Origin: Zeugodacus cucurbitae | Taxonomy: Eukaryota > Arthropoda > Insecta > Diptera > Tephritidae | DNA: 64,000 bases | Direction: 5' to 3' | NCBI RefSeq assembly: GCF_028554725.1 | Contig: NC_071669.1 | Coordinates: 32,974,001-33,038,000, forward strand | Shown here: in pieces, positions 1-10,569 of the stretch | Numbering within the stretch: the first letter of the stretch is position 1 | Layout: each line of letters starts with the position of its first letter | Notes under the pieces: generated by a model | Databases searched by the model: none | Told to the model about the DNA's origin: nothing | Seen by the model: the letters and a program-made list of their open reading frames with translations, nothing else | Translations under genes and position numbers: made by a program

Positions 1-143
1 AAGATTTTATATATACATATATACATACTTGATGCAGAAGAGAGTTCTATGGCAAAAAACTATGATATGCAAATAAATAAAACACAGTCAATAAAAAATC
101 TATCATCTATGGTGGTTATGTGGCAACGCTCGATTTCCACATT

Positions 144-503
144 CAGTAGTTTTCCGAAATAACGAACACCTTAATTGTCAGACCTATTCGTTAATCAGCT
201 AAATTCTTCCAAAATGGACCAATTCTGGCACTTATACTTCTATTTGGTGCTGATCAATAATTTTAAACTTTTTTATAAAATTCAACATTTTTTTTCAATT
301 TGCACATTTCTTTTGAATTTTTTTCAAGTATTATTTTTAATTCTGGTTTGATGTTATTTGATTTTTTTCTCTTTCTTCATATGTAATCGAGTAGTTACAA
401 ATCCCCGATGTTCGTTATTTAAGGTTCTCAATCTAACAAATTTGCTTGTTCGTTATAAGCGGTTTTCGTTAAAACGAATATTCGTTATTTCGGAAAACTA
501 CTG
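144..503. mobile_element. Small non-autonomous element (MITE), Tigger/pogo-like termini
   Basis: A 23-bp perfect terminal inverted repeat is visible: 144-166 begins CAGTAGTTTTCCGAAATAAC and 481-503 is its exact reverse complement. The 360-bp interior has no coding potential. The right half repeats the motif TTCGTTA several times, much like the right end of the Tigger element at 40292-42091, whose ends also begin CAGT. This points to a pogo-derived MITE. The flanking bases do not give a clean TA target duplication, so the exact outer boundary or the superfamily could be wrong. Confidence 0.6.
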
Positions 504-511
504 CAATTAAT

Positions 512-598
512 TTATAATTCCAATAGGACCCTTACATCACACAAAATCATTGCACAATAATACTAGAGACAGACGAGAAAAATTAATGGGCATTACTT
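512..598. repeat. Direct repeat, left copy (partner 1548-1635)
   Basis: About 87 bp here (ATAGGACCCTTACATCACAC onward, through the GAGACAGACGAGAAAAATTA motif) recur at roughly 1548-1635 with a handful of differences. The two copies lie on either side of the RTE-1 insertion. They are too long to be its target duplication, so they appear to be tandem units of the host repeat, with a period near 0.2 kb once RTE-1 is removed. Confidence 0.65.
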
Positions 599-604
599 TT
601 TGGC

Positions 605-670
605 GACAAGCAGAGTACCGGCATCAATTTGTGTAATATGTTAATACCTGTGTACCTATACACTTGTACC
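605..670. repeat. Inverted repeat arm, left part (partner 3254-3321)
   Basis: This stretch is the reverse complement of 3254-3321 with few mismatches; the shared core includes GATGCCGGTACTCTGCTTGT as read in the right arm. The arm continues beyond the RTE-1 insertion: 1491-1540 pairs with about 3194-3250. The uninterrupted right arm therefore shows what the locus looked like before the LINE inserted. Confidence 0.7.
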
Positions 671-1490
671 TTCTTCTTCTTGACTGGCGTAGACACCGCT
701 TAAGCGGTTATAGCCGAGTCCAAAACAGCGCGCCACGTATCCCGCCTTCTGGCAGTTTGGCGCCAATTCGTTATTCCAAGCGAAGCCAGGTCCCTCTCCA
801 CCTGGTCCTTCCATCGGAGTGGAGGTCTCCCTCTTACTCTGCTTACACCAGCGGGTACTGCATCGAATACTTTCAGAGCTGGAGCACTTTCATCCATTCG
901 AACAACATGACTTAGCCAGCGTAGCCGCTGTTTTTTTATTCGCTGGACTATGTTTATGTCGTCGAATAACACATACAGCTCATCGTTCCATCGTCTGCGG
1001 TATTCGCCGTTGCCAATTCTTAAGGGACCATAAATCTTCCGCAAAACCTTTCTCTCGAAAACTCCTAGTGCCGTCTCATCGGATGTTGACATCGTCCACG
1101 CTTCTGCACCGTAAAGTAGGACGGGAATGATGAGAGACTTGTAGAGTTTGGTTTTTGTTCGTCGAGAGAGGACTTTACTTTTCAATTGCCTACTTAGTCC
1201 ATAGTAGCACCTGTTGGCAAGAGTGATTCTGCGTTGGATTTCCAGGCTGACATTGTTATTGCTGTTAATGCTGGCTCCCAGGTAGACGAAATTATCTACA
1301 ACTTCAAAGTTATGACTGTCAACAGTGACGGGGAGCCAAGACGCGAATGCGCTGACTGTTTGTTTGACGACAGGAGATATTTCGTCTTGTCCTCGTTCAC
1401 CACCAGACCCATACGCTTCGCTTCCTTATCCAGTATGGAAAAAGCAGAACTAACGGCGCGGGTGTTGTTTCCGATGATAAAACAAAAACA
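671..1490 (-). mobile_element. RTE-1: 5'-truncated RTE-type LINE, 3' end only
   Basis: Read on the minus strand this is the last ~820 bp of the RTE-type LINE found nine times in the window. The frame at 1185-700 encodes the family C-terminus (SKVLSRRTKTKLYKSLIIPV, then RLRWLSHVVRMDE, then GRPPLRWKDQVERDL). The 3' end carries the AAG/GAA microsatellite tail (TTCTTCTTCTTG on the plus strand at 671) after a very short 3' UTR, typical of RTE elements. A frameshift separates it from the upstream part read on the minus strand at about 1490-1240 (YLLSSNKQ, SHNFEVVDNFVYLG). The 5' end is cut inside the reverse transcriptase. Confidence 0.85.
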
Positions 1491-1547
1491 TTAAAAATCA
1501 AATTTAAAATGGAATGTATAATTGAATAAAATTAATTTTAATATAAT

Positions 1548-1635
1548 TAATTTATAATGCTTATAGGACCCTTACCCCACACAAAATCATTGCACAATAA
1601 TACCAGAGACAGACGAGAAAAATTAATGGACATTA
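1548..1635. repeat. Direct repeat, right copy (partner 512-598)
   Basis: Second copy of the repeat described at 512-598, sharing ATAGGACCCTTAC, the CACACAAAATCATTGCACAA stretch and the GACAGACGAGAAAAATTAAT stretch. Sequence similarity stops soon after 1635. Confidence 0.65.
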
Positions 1636-1639
1636 TGAA

Positions 1640-2029
1640 ATTCTAATGCGCATAAAATTTTTATAATAACAGACAATGAACTTGTGCATTTAGACAGCTG
1701 GTTGAGAAATCTGCTTATTAATTAAAAAAGTAAACAATTCTATCAGCACAATTTGATGCATGGGAGTGTTTATGCGAAATTGCGCAAAAAATGGTTCGAG
1801 AAAGTACCAATCTAATCTAAAAAATTGAATTTTAAAATTAGCTATCAAAAGATACAAAGCATATTCGCAATCCGAGCACATAACGCACGACAAACGCCTA
1901 CTTCAAATGATTAAAGGGTCGGCTTTAGTATACCTTCCCACGATTAAAATGGGTTAAAAATGGATATGGACGGATAGAGGAGGAGAGACGAATATATATA
2001 ATTATAGACGCCGCAAACTTATAGTTTCC
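1640..2029. other. No gene seen; AT-rich repeat interior
   Basis: Nothing coding is supported here. Short stretches near 1985-2045 (AATATATATAATTATAG, then TTATAGTTTCCGAGATATTT) weakly resemble 2945-2990 in direct orientation, so this looks like part of the same composite repeat as the inverted repeat that follows. Confidence 0.5.
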
Positions 2030-2861
2030 GAGATATTTGCAATTAAAGATTTAATATTAACAATTTTTAACACGTTATTTCTCACTGTATATTGAATTTT
2101 TCACATATATTTTGCTCTTTAATTATATTACACTTCACATATATTTCTACATATTTATTTTTAACAAATTATATTAAAATTTGCTGTAAATAAACATTTA
2201 ACTTTTTGTACAGTTCTCTTTATTTGTACAATAAAAAAGTGTTGCATTCAAACACAAAATAAGTGTTACCATATCACATTTTTTGTAAACGAATTATAAG
2301 AATCACAATAATGAAAAAGAAAGATTATATCCCAAATCCAATAAGCATAATTGTGTAATAGGTAATGTAAACGATTTTATTATTTCCCATATTTTGATAA
2401 TATCCGATGTTGGCCGACCAAGGTTATTTTTTTTAAACGCGGCCGAAGGCCGCCTATGCAGAAAGTAGTTCTACGCGGAAGAACTTGTAATTTCCACCTC
2501 TTTGATAATCTCCAGTGTTGGGGGGTATTTACTTAATAGCTTTTTAAAGGGTATTTGTATTCTTCATTTTGGGAATTTTATTCATTTTGATTATTTTTAT
2601 TAGATTGTATGTGCAACACTTACGTTCTGTCATCTTGCAACCCTTTTGTTATTGTACAAAGAAACAGAATTGTGCAAAAAGTTAAATGTTTTTTTACAGC
2701 AAATTTTGATATAATTATTATATTTAAAAATAAATATGTAGAAACAAATTAGTGAAGTGTAAATATATTTAAAGTGCAAAATATATGTGAAAAATTCAAT
2801 ATACAGTGAGAAATAACGTGTTAAAAATTGTTAATTTTAAAATTTTAATTGCAAATATCTC
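2030..2861. repeat. Large imperfect inverted repeat (foldback-like), arms ~205 bp
   Basis: The left arm 2030-2233 and the right arm 2650-2861 are reverse complements over about 205 bp with scattered mismatches and small indels. Both contain the core AACACGTTATTTCTCACTGT and the block ACATATTTATTTTTAA. The spacer of ~415 bp holds a short perfect GC hairpin, GCGGCCGAAGGCCGC, near 2440. A second pair of inverted arms (605-670 plus 1491-1540 against 3194-3321) lies outside it, so the whole 0.6-3.3 kb region is a nested foldback-like structure. It has no coding potential and no class assignment is made. Confidence 0.7.
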
Positions 2862-3193
2862 TTTATCATCCGCCCATATTCATTTTGGCACGATACCGAT
2901 TATTTTGGCGGTCGGGGTTTGACAACTCTTCAGAGCAGGAATATATATAAATATTCTTGATTGGACTTATAGTTTTTGAAATATTCATGTTTCTATAAGT
3001 AACACATGGTATTTCACACACTGTAACACTACTTTTTCAAATTTTTCACTTCACATATTGAAAATGACCCTATTAACAATCAATTTAATTCAAAATATAG
3101 ATTTATTTAAGGTTTTTTAAGCAAAAATTACTTATTTTAAAAATTACTTAGCACACTAATAGCTGAAAAGGTTTCTGTGTTTACAATTACATA
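2862..3193. other. No gene seen; AT-rich
   Basis: AT-rich sequence between the inner and outer inverted arms. I see no open frame or RNA gene here, only a weak direct resemblance of 2945-2990 to 1985-2045. Confidence 0.45.
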
Positions 3194-3321
3194 TATTAAA
3201 ATTAATTTTATTCAATCATATATTTTATTTTAAATTTTATTTGTTATGTTTTTGGTACAAGAGTATAGGTACACAACTATTAATATATTACACAAATTAA
3301 TGCCGGTACTCTGCTTGTCAC
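3194..3321. repeat. Inverted repeat arm, right part, uninterrupted
   Basis: Reverse complement of 605-670 joined to 1491-1540. Because it lacks the LINE found in the left arm, it preserves the empty site (the GTTTTTGGTACAAG region). Confidence 0.7.
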
Positions 3322-3569
3322 GAGTGCCTCATGTCTCTATTTGTCACAATTGTGAATTAAGGACTCTGTTAGTCAGGATGTATCATTTTGGTAATCTGGT
3401 AGATACAGTCTCATGATTATTATATAATTTGGAGTTCGGATACACATGTGTATATATGTTCTTTTTCATTATAATATAAATTGGGCCAATTGCATCCACC
3501 ATTTTTGCGAAATTTTTGAAGTGAAAACTTCTTATGGCGTGTTGGGCACTTTTGTGGGTGAGCATTTTC

Positions 3570-3792
3570 AGCCGCGACAGATGAGATTTTACACAGATAT
3601 ACTCCGCGTGTATTCTAATAATATATGTATACTATACGCGCTCTTTGCATGGGCATTCGTTCGTGCTCTCGCGACAGACGAGATTACATACCTATATGTA
3701 TACTCAAAGTGTATAGGTATGCGAGAGTGCTGCATGCAATACGCAGTCTTTGCATGGGCATTCGTTCGTGCCATCGCGACAGACGAGATTGA
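3570..3792 (+). repeat. Short tandem array of ~100-bp units
   Basis: Three degenerate units are marked by GCGACAGAYGAGATT at 3574, 3671 and 3776. The last two units also share TTTGCATGGGCATTCGTTCG upstream of it. A 124-codon plus-strand frame at 3446-3820 runs across the array and reads FAWAFVRALATDEI then FAWAFVRAIATDEI. The last step is 105 bp, a multiple of three, so the frame is kept. There is no independent sign that this frame is translated, and I regard the array as noncoding repeat. Confidence 0.6.
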
Positions 3793-4881
3793 GAGTTTTT
3801 TATATTTATTTTATAAATGAATATTAAACGGAAAATTTATTTATTTAAATATTTCATTTGACTTGTATTGCTGCTATGGTATTGTGTTAAAAAAACAAAT
3901 CTAAAGTGTTAATAGAATTAATAAAAACATTGTTGTAGTGCTTTTGTATACTATAGTGTTACTATATTTTGTATACATTATTACAACTGCTGCTCGTCAT
4001 CACGCAAGTAAATTATTATTTTATTTCGTAAATTTTGTTACGTACATGATACGTACATAAACAAATGCAACACGTTATTAAATAAAATTATCTAAAAAAT
4101 GAGAAACACGTGGGGTACATATATGTTTACAATAGTGTACAATACTATTAGTATAGGCATGTAGCAAGCTTTTTCTTTCTTCAAGTTCAAGTTCAAGTTT
4201 TCACTTCTGCCTCCACTCCCGGAGTGCAACCCCACTAGGTTTTCATCATAGCTCAGTACACAGCAAGTCATGGATCCGAACTTTTCATCGTTAAAAAGTG
4301 GTGAATTTGTCATAGGCCAGCATAGCTGCTCGTGCAGCTTTTAACTATTTTTCACCTTGCACGTACGTATACATCTGTGTTGCGCTCATTAAGCAGTGTC
4401 ATATAAATTATATACATAAAAATATAGCTGATCTGCTCGTCAGCTGATGCAGGGTTGCATTTTTTATTCCTATTTTTAAATTTTCTTAAAATTAAAAAAA
4501 AAATTTTGGTTTTAAAATTATTTATTTAAACTTTATTTATATCTTCATATACAAATATTTTCAATTAATTTGTACAATTCTAATTAATTATAATTAATTA
4601 TTAGGATAAATAAAATAACAAATAAATTATTAATCTCTGAAAAAAAGAATAATAATAGCTGAAAAATATATAATTCTATAAAAATAGTTATAAAACCTGA
4701 AAATAAAAAAATAATTAATTAATTTTTTAATCGGTAGAGACATATAGCACATATTTGCTTTTACACATTTTTTGCAGTGCGAAGGAATCTTTAACACATT
4801 TATTTTCACACAATTTTTGCACTGCGCAGGCCACTTTAAACACACAAACCATACAAATTCAGCTTACAATTTTTATGTGCT
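3793..4881. other. No gene seen; AT-rich intergenic DNA
   Basis: About 1.1 kb of AT-rich sequence. Short frames on either strand lack recognisable motifs or homopolymer-free coding character. CAAGTTCAAGTTCAAGTTTT near 4182 is a small simple repeat. Confidence 0.5.
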
Positions 4882-5403
4882 GTGCTGAACACATAGAAGA
4901 CGACAAGCGACGAGCGACATCTGCCAAATATTAAAATACACGCGTTCTTATGGGCACAGATTTTTTGACAACAGCACGACTACGCGACAACAGGCTTGTA
5001 GTTGTCGTTGTCGCCAAATTAGAAATGTTTCTAATTTTGCCGACGACAATGGCCGCTGTAGAGCTGTCACTAATATGTGAAATGTAAAATTATTCAAAGT
5101 TCTAACAAGTATGACCTTATTTTGCCAGCAGAAATGTAAAATAGCTTTGATATATCATTTATAATAACAATCGATTATTTAAAACAAATAAATCACCAAT
5201 TTTTACATTTTTTGCGTAAAAAATTTCACTTTAAACTAAATATGTAAATTTTATTGAAGTGAAAGACGTTAGTGCGGCAACAATGAAATTGCTGTTTGAA
5301 ATGTCGCTGCCGTCTTCAAAATGTTCAAGACGCTGGCTTCAAAGCGACATTTGTGATCAGCCGTCGCTACGTCGTGTCGTGTCATCGTCTTTGTGTTCAG
5401 CAC
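4882..5403. repeat. GTCG/CGAC-rich inverted repeat unit
   Basis: 4882-4920 (starting GTGCTGAACACATAGAAGAC) and 5361-5403 (ending GTGTTCAGCAC) are imperfect inverted repeats of about 40 bp. The interior holds many further CGAC/GTCG clusters in both orientations (for example GTAGTTGTCGTTGTCGCC near 4998). The arrangement resembles a short foldback or MITE. Small frames within it, such as 5259-5471, follow the repeats and are not considered genes. Confidence 0.5.
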
Positions 5404-5679
5404 TTGGTGCTCCTCAGTTGGATGACCAATACTGCTCCGGGAAAGCGAATGTAACAACGGCTGCAGAATAATACATTAATTAATTAAATAAAAAATAACA
5501 TTACAAATAACAATGAATCCATTCGACTTACCTTTTTTGTTTTATGAGCGCAAATGACATTTTTCAATCGTTTTTTATTTCCCATTTTGGGATTTTATTT
5601 TGGCATTTATTCATTCGTACTCATTCAATAAGAACAAAAAATGAGATAACTAGTTTTCTTTTGTTTGGAAAATTCTAAT
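5404..5679. other. No gene seen
   Basis: AT-rich spacer up to the Harbinger element. No supported feature. Confidence 0.4.
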
Positions 5680-6143
5680 TAAAGCAGTGAATACACTTGC
5701 TGATTTGTTTGCATACCGGGTAAAGATTTTACTGAATTCTCTCCTGTAGGAGTTTCATAAGACTTTAAGAGTTGTTTTATTTAAATTTTTATTGAAAAAT
5801 TTCGAAAACTCAGCCGTTGGTACTTCATCTCCGATCATGTGTCCAAAAAAGGCTCTTGCCGTGGACATTATAACTCATTATTAAAATCAAAAAACCAAAA
5901 ATATTTCGACAGTAAATGGATAAATCTAGTTAATGATCGAAGGAAAAAAATTATATTAAAATTTAAATTTTTTACAGATTTTTAACAAAAAAAAACTAAA
6001 ATTTTCGGCATATTTCGGCTCAAAAAATATTTGTAATAAAAAAATATATATAATCCTTAGTTCATTAACTACATAATGTTATTGCAAAGAAATGTGCAAA
6101 ATTTGTCGCGCCAAGCAGAATCAGGAAAACTGCCAAAGGAGAA

Positions 6144-6731
6144 ATGTTATTGGAGCTAAAGGATGCCCAAATGAAAAGCACAGGTGACTACATCAAGGAG
6201 ATAGGGAAAGTGCTTGGAAACCAAGCAAAAATCAAAGCACTTACCCATGAAATCACAATAGAAATTCGGGACCTTGATGAAATCACTACTGAAGAAGACG
6301 TATCACATGCTATTCGAAGCCAGATAAAAGAACTTTATGACTTTGATAAAGGTTCAATCAAAAACATCAGGTCAGCGTATGCAGGCACACAAAATGCAGT
6401 CTTAAGCCTCCCTGCACTACAAGCCAGGACACTCCTCGAGGCAAGAAAAATAAAAATTGGATGGGTAATATGCCGGATAAGGGAGAAGCCGAATCTCATA
6501 AAGTGTTTCAGGTGCTTCGAATATGGTCACTTGGCCAGAGCCTGTAGTAACCCAGATGATAGAAGTCAGTGTTGTCTCAAATGTGGAGAGAAGGGACACC
6601 TCGCGAAGACTTGCGAGAAGAAGCCGTCCTGCAGTGCATGTAAAAAGAACAGAAAAGAGAACTACGAACACCAGATAGGTAGCAAAAAATGTCCCCTCTA
6701 CCAGGAAGCGTGTAAAAGGGCCAACTTATGA
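6144..6731 (+). pseudogene. LOA-1 ORF1 (gag-like, CCHC zinc knuckles), 5'-truncated
   Basis: The product would be the RNA-binding nucleocapsid-like protein that coats LINE RNA. Residues about 137-150 (CFRCFEYGHLARAC) and 160-174 (CCLKCGEKGHLAKTC) are two CX2CX4HX4C knuckles, with a third degenerate one after (CSACKKN). The frame is open upstream of the first ATG back to the element edge at about 6114, so the real N-terminus is missing and 6144 is only the first internal methionine. The TGA stop (6729-6731) overlaps the ORF2 ATG (6728-6730) as ATGA. Confidence 0.8.
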
Positions 6732-9514
6732 GAGTACTGCAACTAAACCTGAACCACTGTGAGGCAGCACAAGATCTACTCACACATACAGTGTTTGAAC
6801 AGAAAATTGACGTAGTAATAATCAGCGAGCAGTATAAAAACCTAAGCACAGCAACATGGACTTCCGACCTGACAAATAAAGCAGCCATATGGGCCTGTGG
6901 AGATAAAGTTTTTCAAAACAATCCGCTGACAGGACAGTCCTATTACACACGGGCAAAAATTTGTGGATAAACATCTATAGCTGCTATGCCCCACAAAGTG
7001 AATACGAAAAATTCCTTGACAGTCTAGTACGAGAAATATCAAACACAACAATAAACGTTTTGGCCGGTGACTTTAACGCATGGGCAATTGAATGGGGAAG
7101 TACATACACGAACAGGCGATGAGATGCTCTCCTGAAAGCTTTTTCGTCAAAGGATATCGTTTTGTTAAATACTGGTAATAAAAATACCTTTGAAAAGAAT
7201 GGTCGTGGTTCCGTGATTGACATCACTTTCGCTAGCAGCTCCCTAGTACGTACAACCAAGTGGCAGGTGAGTGACCTGTATACCCACAGCGACCATCTGG
7301 CCATTATATTAGAAATTGGCAACCAAGAACATACCCAAGCCTGTGATGCCTCAATGCACAGGAAAAAACAGTATACACACAGAAAGCCAGCGTACTGGTA
7401 GAATGAGGAAATAGATGCGATAAGAAATGAATGCCATAAAGCGAGGCGTCTGTGCCAAAGGAGGCGACAAACAACGGAGTATTTAATGCTGCAAGATCAT
7501 TTTAAGAAGAAGAGAAAGGAACTCAAGAAAGCCATTAAAGGGAGCAAGACCTGCTGCTTTAAAGAGCTCTGCAAAAAATTTGGAAGAAAACTCATGGGGG
7601 GATGCCTATAAGATAGTAATGACAAAAGCTAGAAGCCGCAAGGGACAAAACCCAACATGCCCTAAACTACTTAAGACTGTAGTAGAAACATTGTTCCCCA
7701 CGCAAATCCCACAAGAATGGCATAACGAGGGAGCTGAAACAACAGGAGTACCAATAGTCACCGGAAAAGAGGTAATTGAAGCAGCAGAAAGATTCGCCAG
7801 CAGCAAAGCACCTGGATTAGATGGCATTCCAAATAAAGCCCTAAAGATAGCCATTAAACACAACCACGCCCCTTTCACGGAGGTGTTTACACAGTGTGTA
7901 CGAGAGGGTGTTTTCCCAAAAATATGGAAGAAGCAGCGTATTACCGGGTTTGGCAGATAATCAGTATGGTTTCCGAAGACAAAGGTCGACAATAGATGCA
8001 ATTCAGAAAGTAACTGATGTCGCAAGCAGAGCCATTGAAGGAACCAGATGGATGTATGGCTCAAAAAAATACTGTGCGGTGGTAACGTTCGACGTGAAGA
8101 ATGCCTTCAATTCGGCCTACTGGCCTCACATTATAAAAGCTCTCGAACTTAAAAAAACGCCGTCATATAAGATTTTGTCAAATTACTTGTCCAATAGAAT
8201 ACTATTATATGATACCGATGAAGGACCACAAAACTACACAGTGACGGGCGGAGTACCCCAAGGCTCAGTCTTAGGTCCATTACTTTGGAATATACTTTAC
8301 GATGGAGTGCTGCGCCTCCCACTACCAAAGGAGGTACAAATAATAGGATATGCTGATGACATAGCAGTGACTGTGGTGGCAAAAGAAATCACCCAAATAG
8401 AGCATATATGCAATTAGACCGCGGCTGAAATAAAAAAATGCTAACAGAAACTAAATTACAACTGGCAGGACAAAAAACAGAAGCTGTGCTAATTACAAGC
8501 AGAAAAAAGCTAGAGACTGCTACGCTAAATATTGATGGGTACAATATAACCACACAGAGGTCCCTGAAATATTTGGGGGTGATGTTAGATGTGAGACTAA
8601 ACTATAAGACCCACATTGACAAAGCTTGTGAAAAAGCGGCAAGGGTTACCGCTGCACTATCCAGACTAATGGCTAACATTGGTGGACCGAGCCAGAGTAG
8701 ACGAGCACTCTTAGCCAAAGTGAGTCAGTCGGTACTAATGAATGCGGCACCTATATGGGGACCAGCACTGAAGCATAAAACGTATGCTGAAAAGGCGAAA
8801 TCTATAATGAGGTTAAGTGCAATCAGAGTAACCTGTGCGTTTCGGACGGTATCACACGAGGCGGTCGGAGTTAGAGCTGGTATAATGCCACCAGACATTG
8901 CGGCGATGGAACAAAAAAGAATCTTTGACAAAATGAAAAGTACGGGGAGACGCCTGACAACAGAAAAGAGAAATAACGAAAGGCAAAAAAGCCTAAATGA
9001 ATGGCAGAAACGCTGGGATGAGACGACAAAAGGTAGATGGACATATAGACTTATTAAGAACATTCAAAAATGGGTAGAAAGACAGCATGGCGAAACAGAC
9101 CACTACTTGACGCAGTTCTTGACTGAACATGGTTGTTTCAGAGAATACCTACAAAAGTATGGACATGACGATGGGACTGAATGCTCCCTCTGTGACAATG
9201 GATGCGAAAACGCATTACATGTATTCTTTGAGTGTCCACGTTTTGATTGTGAAAGAACGGAACTGGAGAAACTACTAAAAGAACGCTTCACACCAGGAAA
9301 TATAGTGACTCACATGATCCAATCATCAAAGGTGTGGAATCAAGTAAGAGCATGGTCCGCGAGAACTTTAATAGAGCTCAGAAAGAATGAGTGGCAACGG
9401 AACAGCGAAAGGAGGATGACAGGATCAGTTGACCAAACTAGATCGGAGATGAGCAAATTGCCTAAAGCTTACCCTTGTGATGAAATACCTAACGGTGGTA
9501 CCGCAAGGGAGTAG
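6728..9514 (+). pseudogene. LOA-1 ORF2: endonuclease-reverse transcriptase, broken
   Basis: The endonuclease starts MRVLQLNLNHCEAAQDLL at 6728 and continues in other frames with VLAGDFNAWAIEWGS near 7056 and HSDHLAI near 7288. The reverse transcriptase has FDVKNAFNSAYWP near 8088, GGVPQGSVLGPLL near 8245 and GYADDIAV near 8348. The C-terminal part at 8438-9514 is one open frame of 358 codons ending in a zinc motif, CSLCDNGCENALHVFFEC. Stops and frameshifts occur near 6968, 7122, 7401, 7950 and 8417, and a stretch between the palm-preceding region (7800-7950) and the RT fingers looks deleted. It cannot make a full protein. Confidence 0.85.
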
Positions 9515-9697
9515 AGTTGCTAGGCGTGATCCCGAAATTGGTGTATCTTAAGCGAATGGGATGAATCGTGCATAATGTATACTATATAATACGGTATCTT
9601 TTGAAGATTCCCCCTCCGACAACAAAAAAAATAATGCGACGGTATGCCATACATGACATGTAGTACACACAAGTCTGCAAGTGTATTTACCGCTTAA

Positions 9698-10569
9698 GTT
9701 TAAAAAATTGACGTATACATGTGCGTTGGTGTTGGTACTTCACAAAAAAATGTTTTGAAACCTATGAGGAAAGTGATTAGGCTTGGCTGGCAGGACACAT
9801 ACACACATACGCAACAAAGGGTAATATGTGCAGAAACTTTTAACTCAAGAAAAAAACAACCGAAGTTCTGGTGTGCTTGAACAAGTTCTATTTTGAGCTA
9901 TATCATGGCTGCTTGTGGAGTATTATTTTGCGTGTTTTCTTTACATCCGTGATCTGCAGCCTAATATGAACGCCTATTTGGCATTTTGACAAAGCGTCAT
10001 TTTGTCTTTGTGTTCATAGCATGAAGAAATATTGAAGTGAAGATGAAAAATCCAAATCGGAAACATTTGGAAATTTTAATTTCTGAAAAAGAAAAAAGAT
10101 TCAAAAGATTTTAGAATTTAGATTTTTTTGGAGGGATGTTTCCAAAAAACTAAATCCATTCGAACCGCCATCTCGCGTCGGAGAGGGTTGGCATTAATAA
10201 AATTGCATTTTTATATCAAAGACTATATTTAAGATATGAAATCTTAATATTCAAAGCGATAAAAAAAATTGTACACAACAAGTCCGAAGCTAGACAAACA
10301 AGAGGGCGAGTTAAGACAAAACTCTCTCCTTTGGAGGAAGCTGTTGCGAATTTGATGCAGTTTGGTAATAGCTGGACCATCAGGTAGAGTAGTCGGATTA
10401 GCCGGAAGCGAGGAGCATGGGACGCTAGAAGTATCACATAAAAAATTTGGAGCACGCAGATATCACCACTACTTCTTTTGGTTCACATGCCAGCACTCAT
10501 ATCCCCAATATATCTCCAATTAAAGAAATTGTTTTATTAAGATAACACACAATTTGACTCATATATTCG
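9698..10569. other. No recognised gene; unassigned sequence
   Basis: Sequence flanking Harbinger-1. A plus-strand stretch near 10266-10385 reads as a short peptide (SPLEEAVANLMQFGNSW) before a stop, which could be a remnant of something coding, but I cannot name it. The minus-strand frame across 10216-10455 is its shadow. Confidence 0.35.

Larger units (their letters stand above)
6114..9631 (+). mobile_element. LOA-1: 5'-truncated LOA/R1-type LINE with ORF1 and ORF2
   Basis: About 3.5 kb, inserted in Harbinger-1. It holds an ORF1 with CCHC knuckles, then an ORF2 with endonuclease, reverse transcriptase and a C-terminal CCHC motif, and ends GAAGATTCCCCCTCCGACAA followed by an A run. The same 3' end occurs in LOA-2 at 43822-43857. 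The order gag, endonuclease, RT and C-terminal cysteine motif fits the R1/LOA group of the I superfamily; which of the two is uncertain. It is 5'-truncated because the ORF1 frame is open right up to the Harbinger junction. Confidence 0.85.
5683..9694. mobile_element. Harbinger-1: PIF/Harbinger-like element split by a LINE
   Basis: The ends are inverted repeats: the left begins AGCAGTGAATACACTTGC at 5683 and the right ends GCAAGTGTATTTACCGCT at 9694. They are flanked by TAA at 5680-5682 and 9695-9697, the TWA-type duplication of PIF/Harbinger transposons. The left 420 bp match Harbinger-2 (19838-20621) closely. Position 6105-6113 (GTCGCGCCA) and the ATAATGCG after the LINE tail correspond to GTCGCGCCATGATGCG in Harbinger-2, so the LINE landed there. 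No transposase is present; without the LINE the element is about 0.5 kb, so it is non-autonomous. Confidence 0.8.

Noticed and set aside
3571..3792. CRISPR-like array
   Set aside because: Only three degenerate units with no short identical repeats or unique spacers of constant size, in a eukaryotic transposon-rich context.
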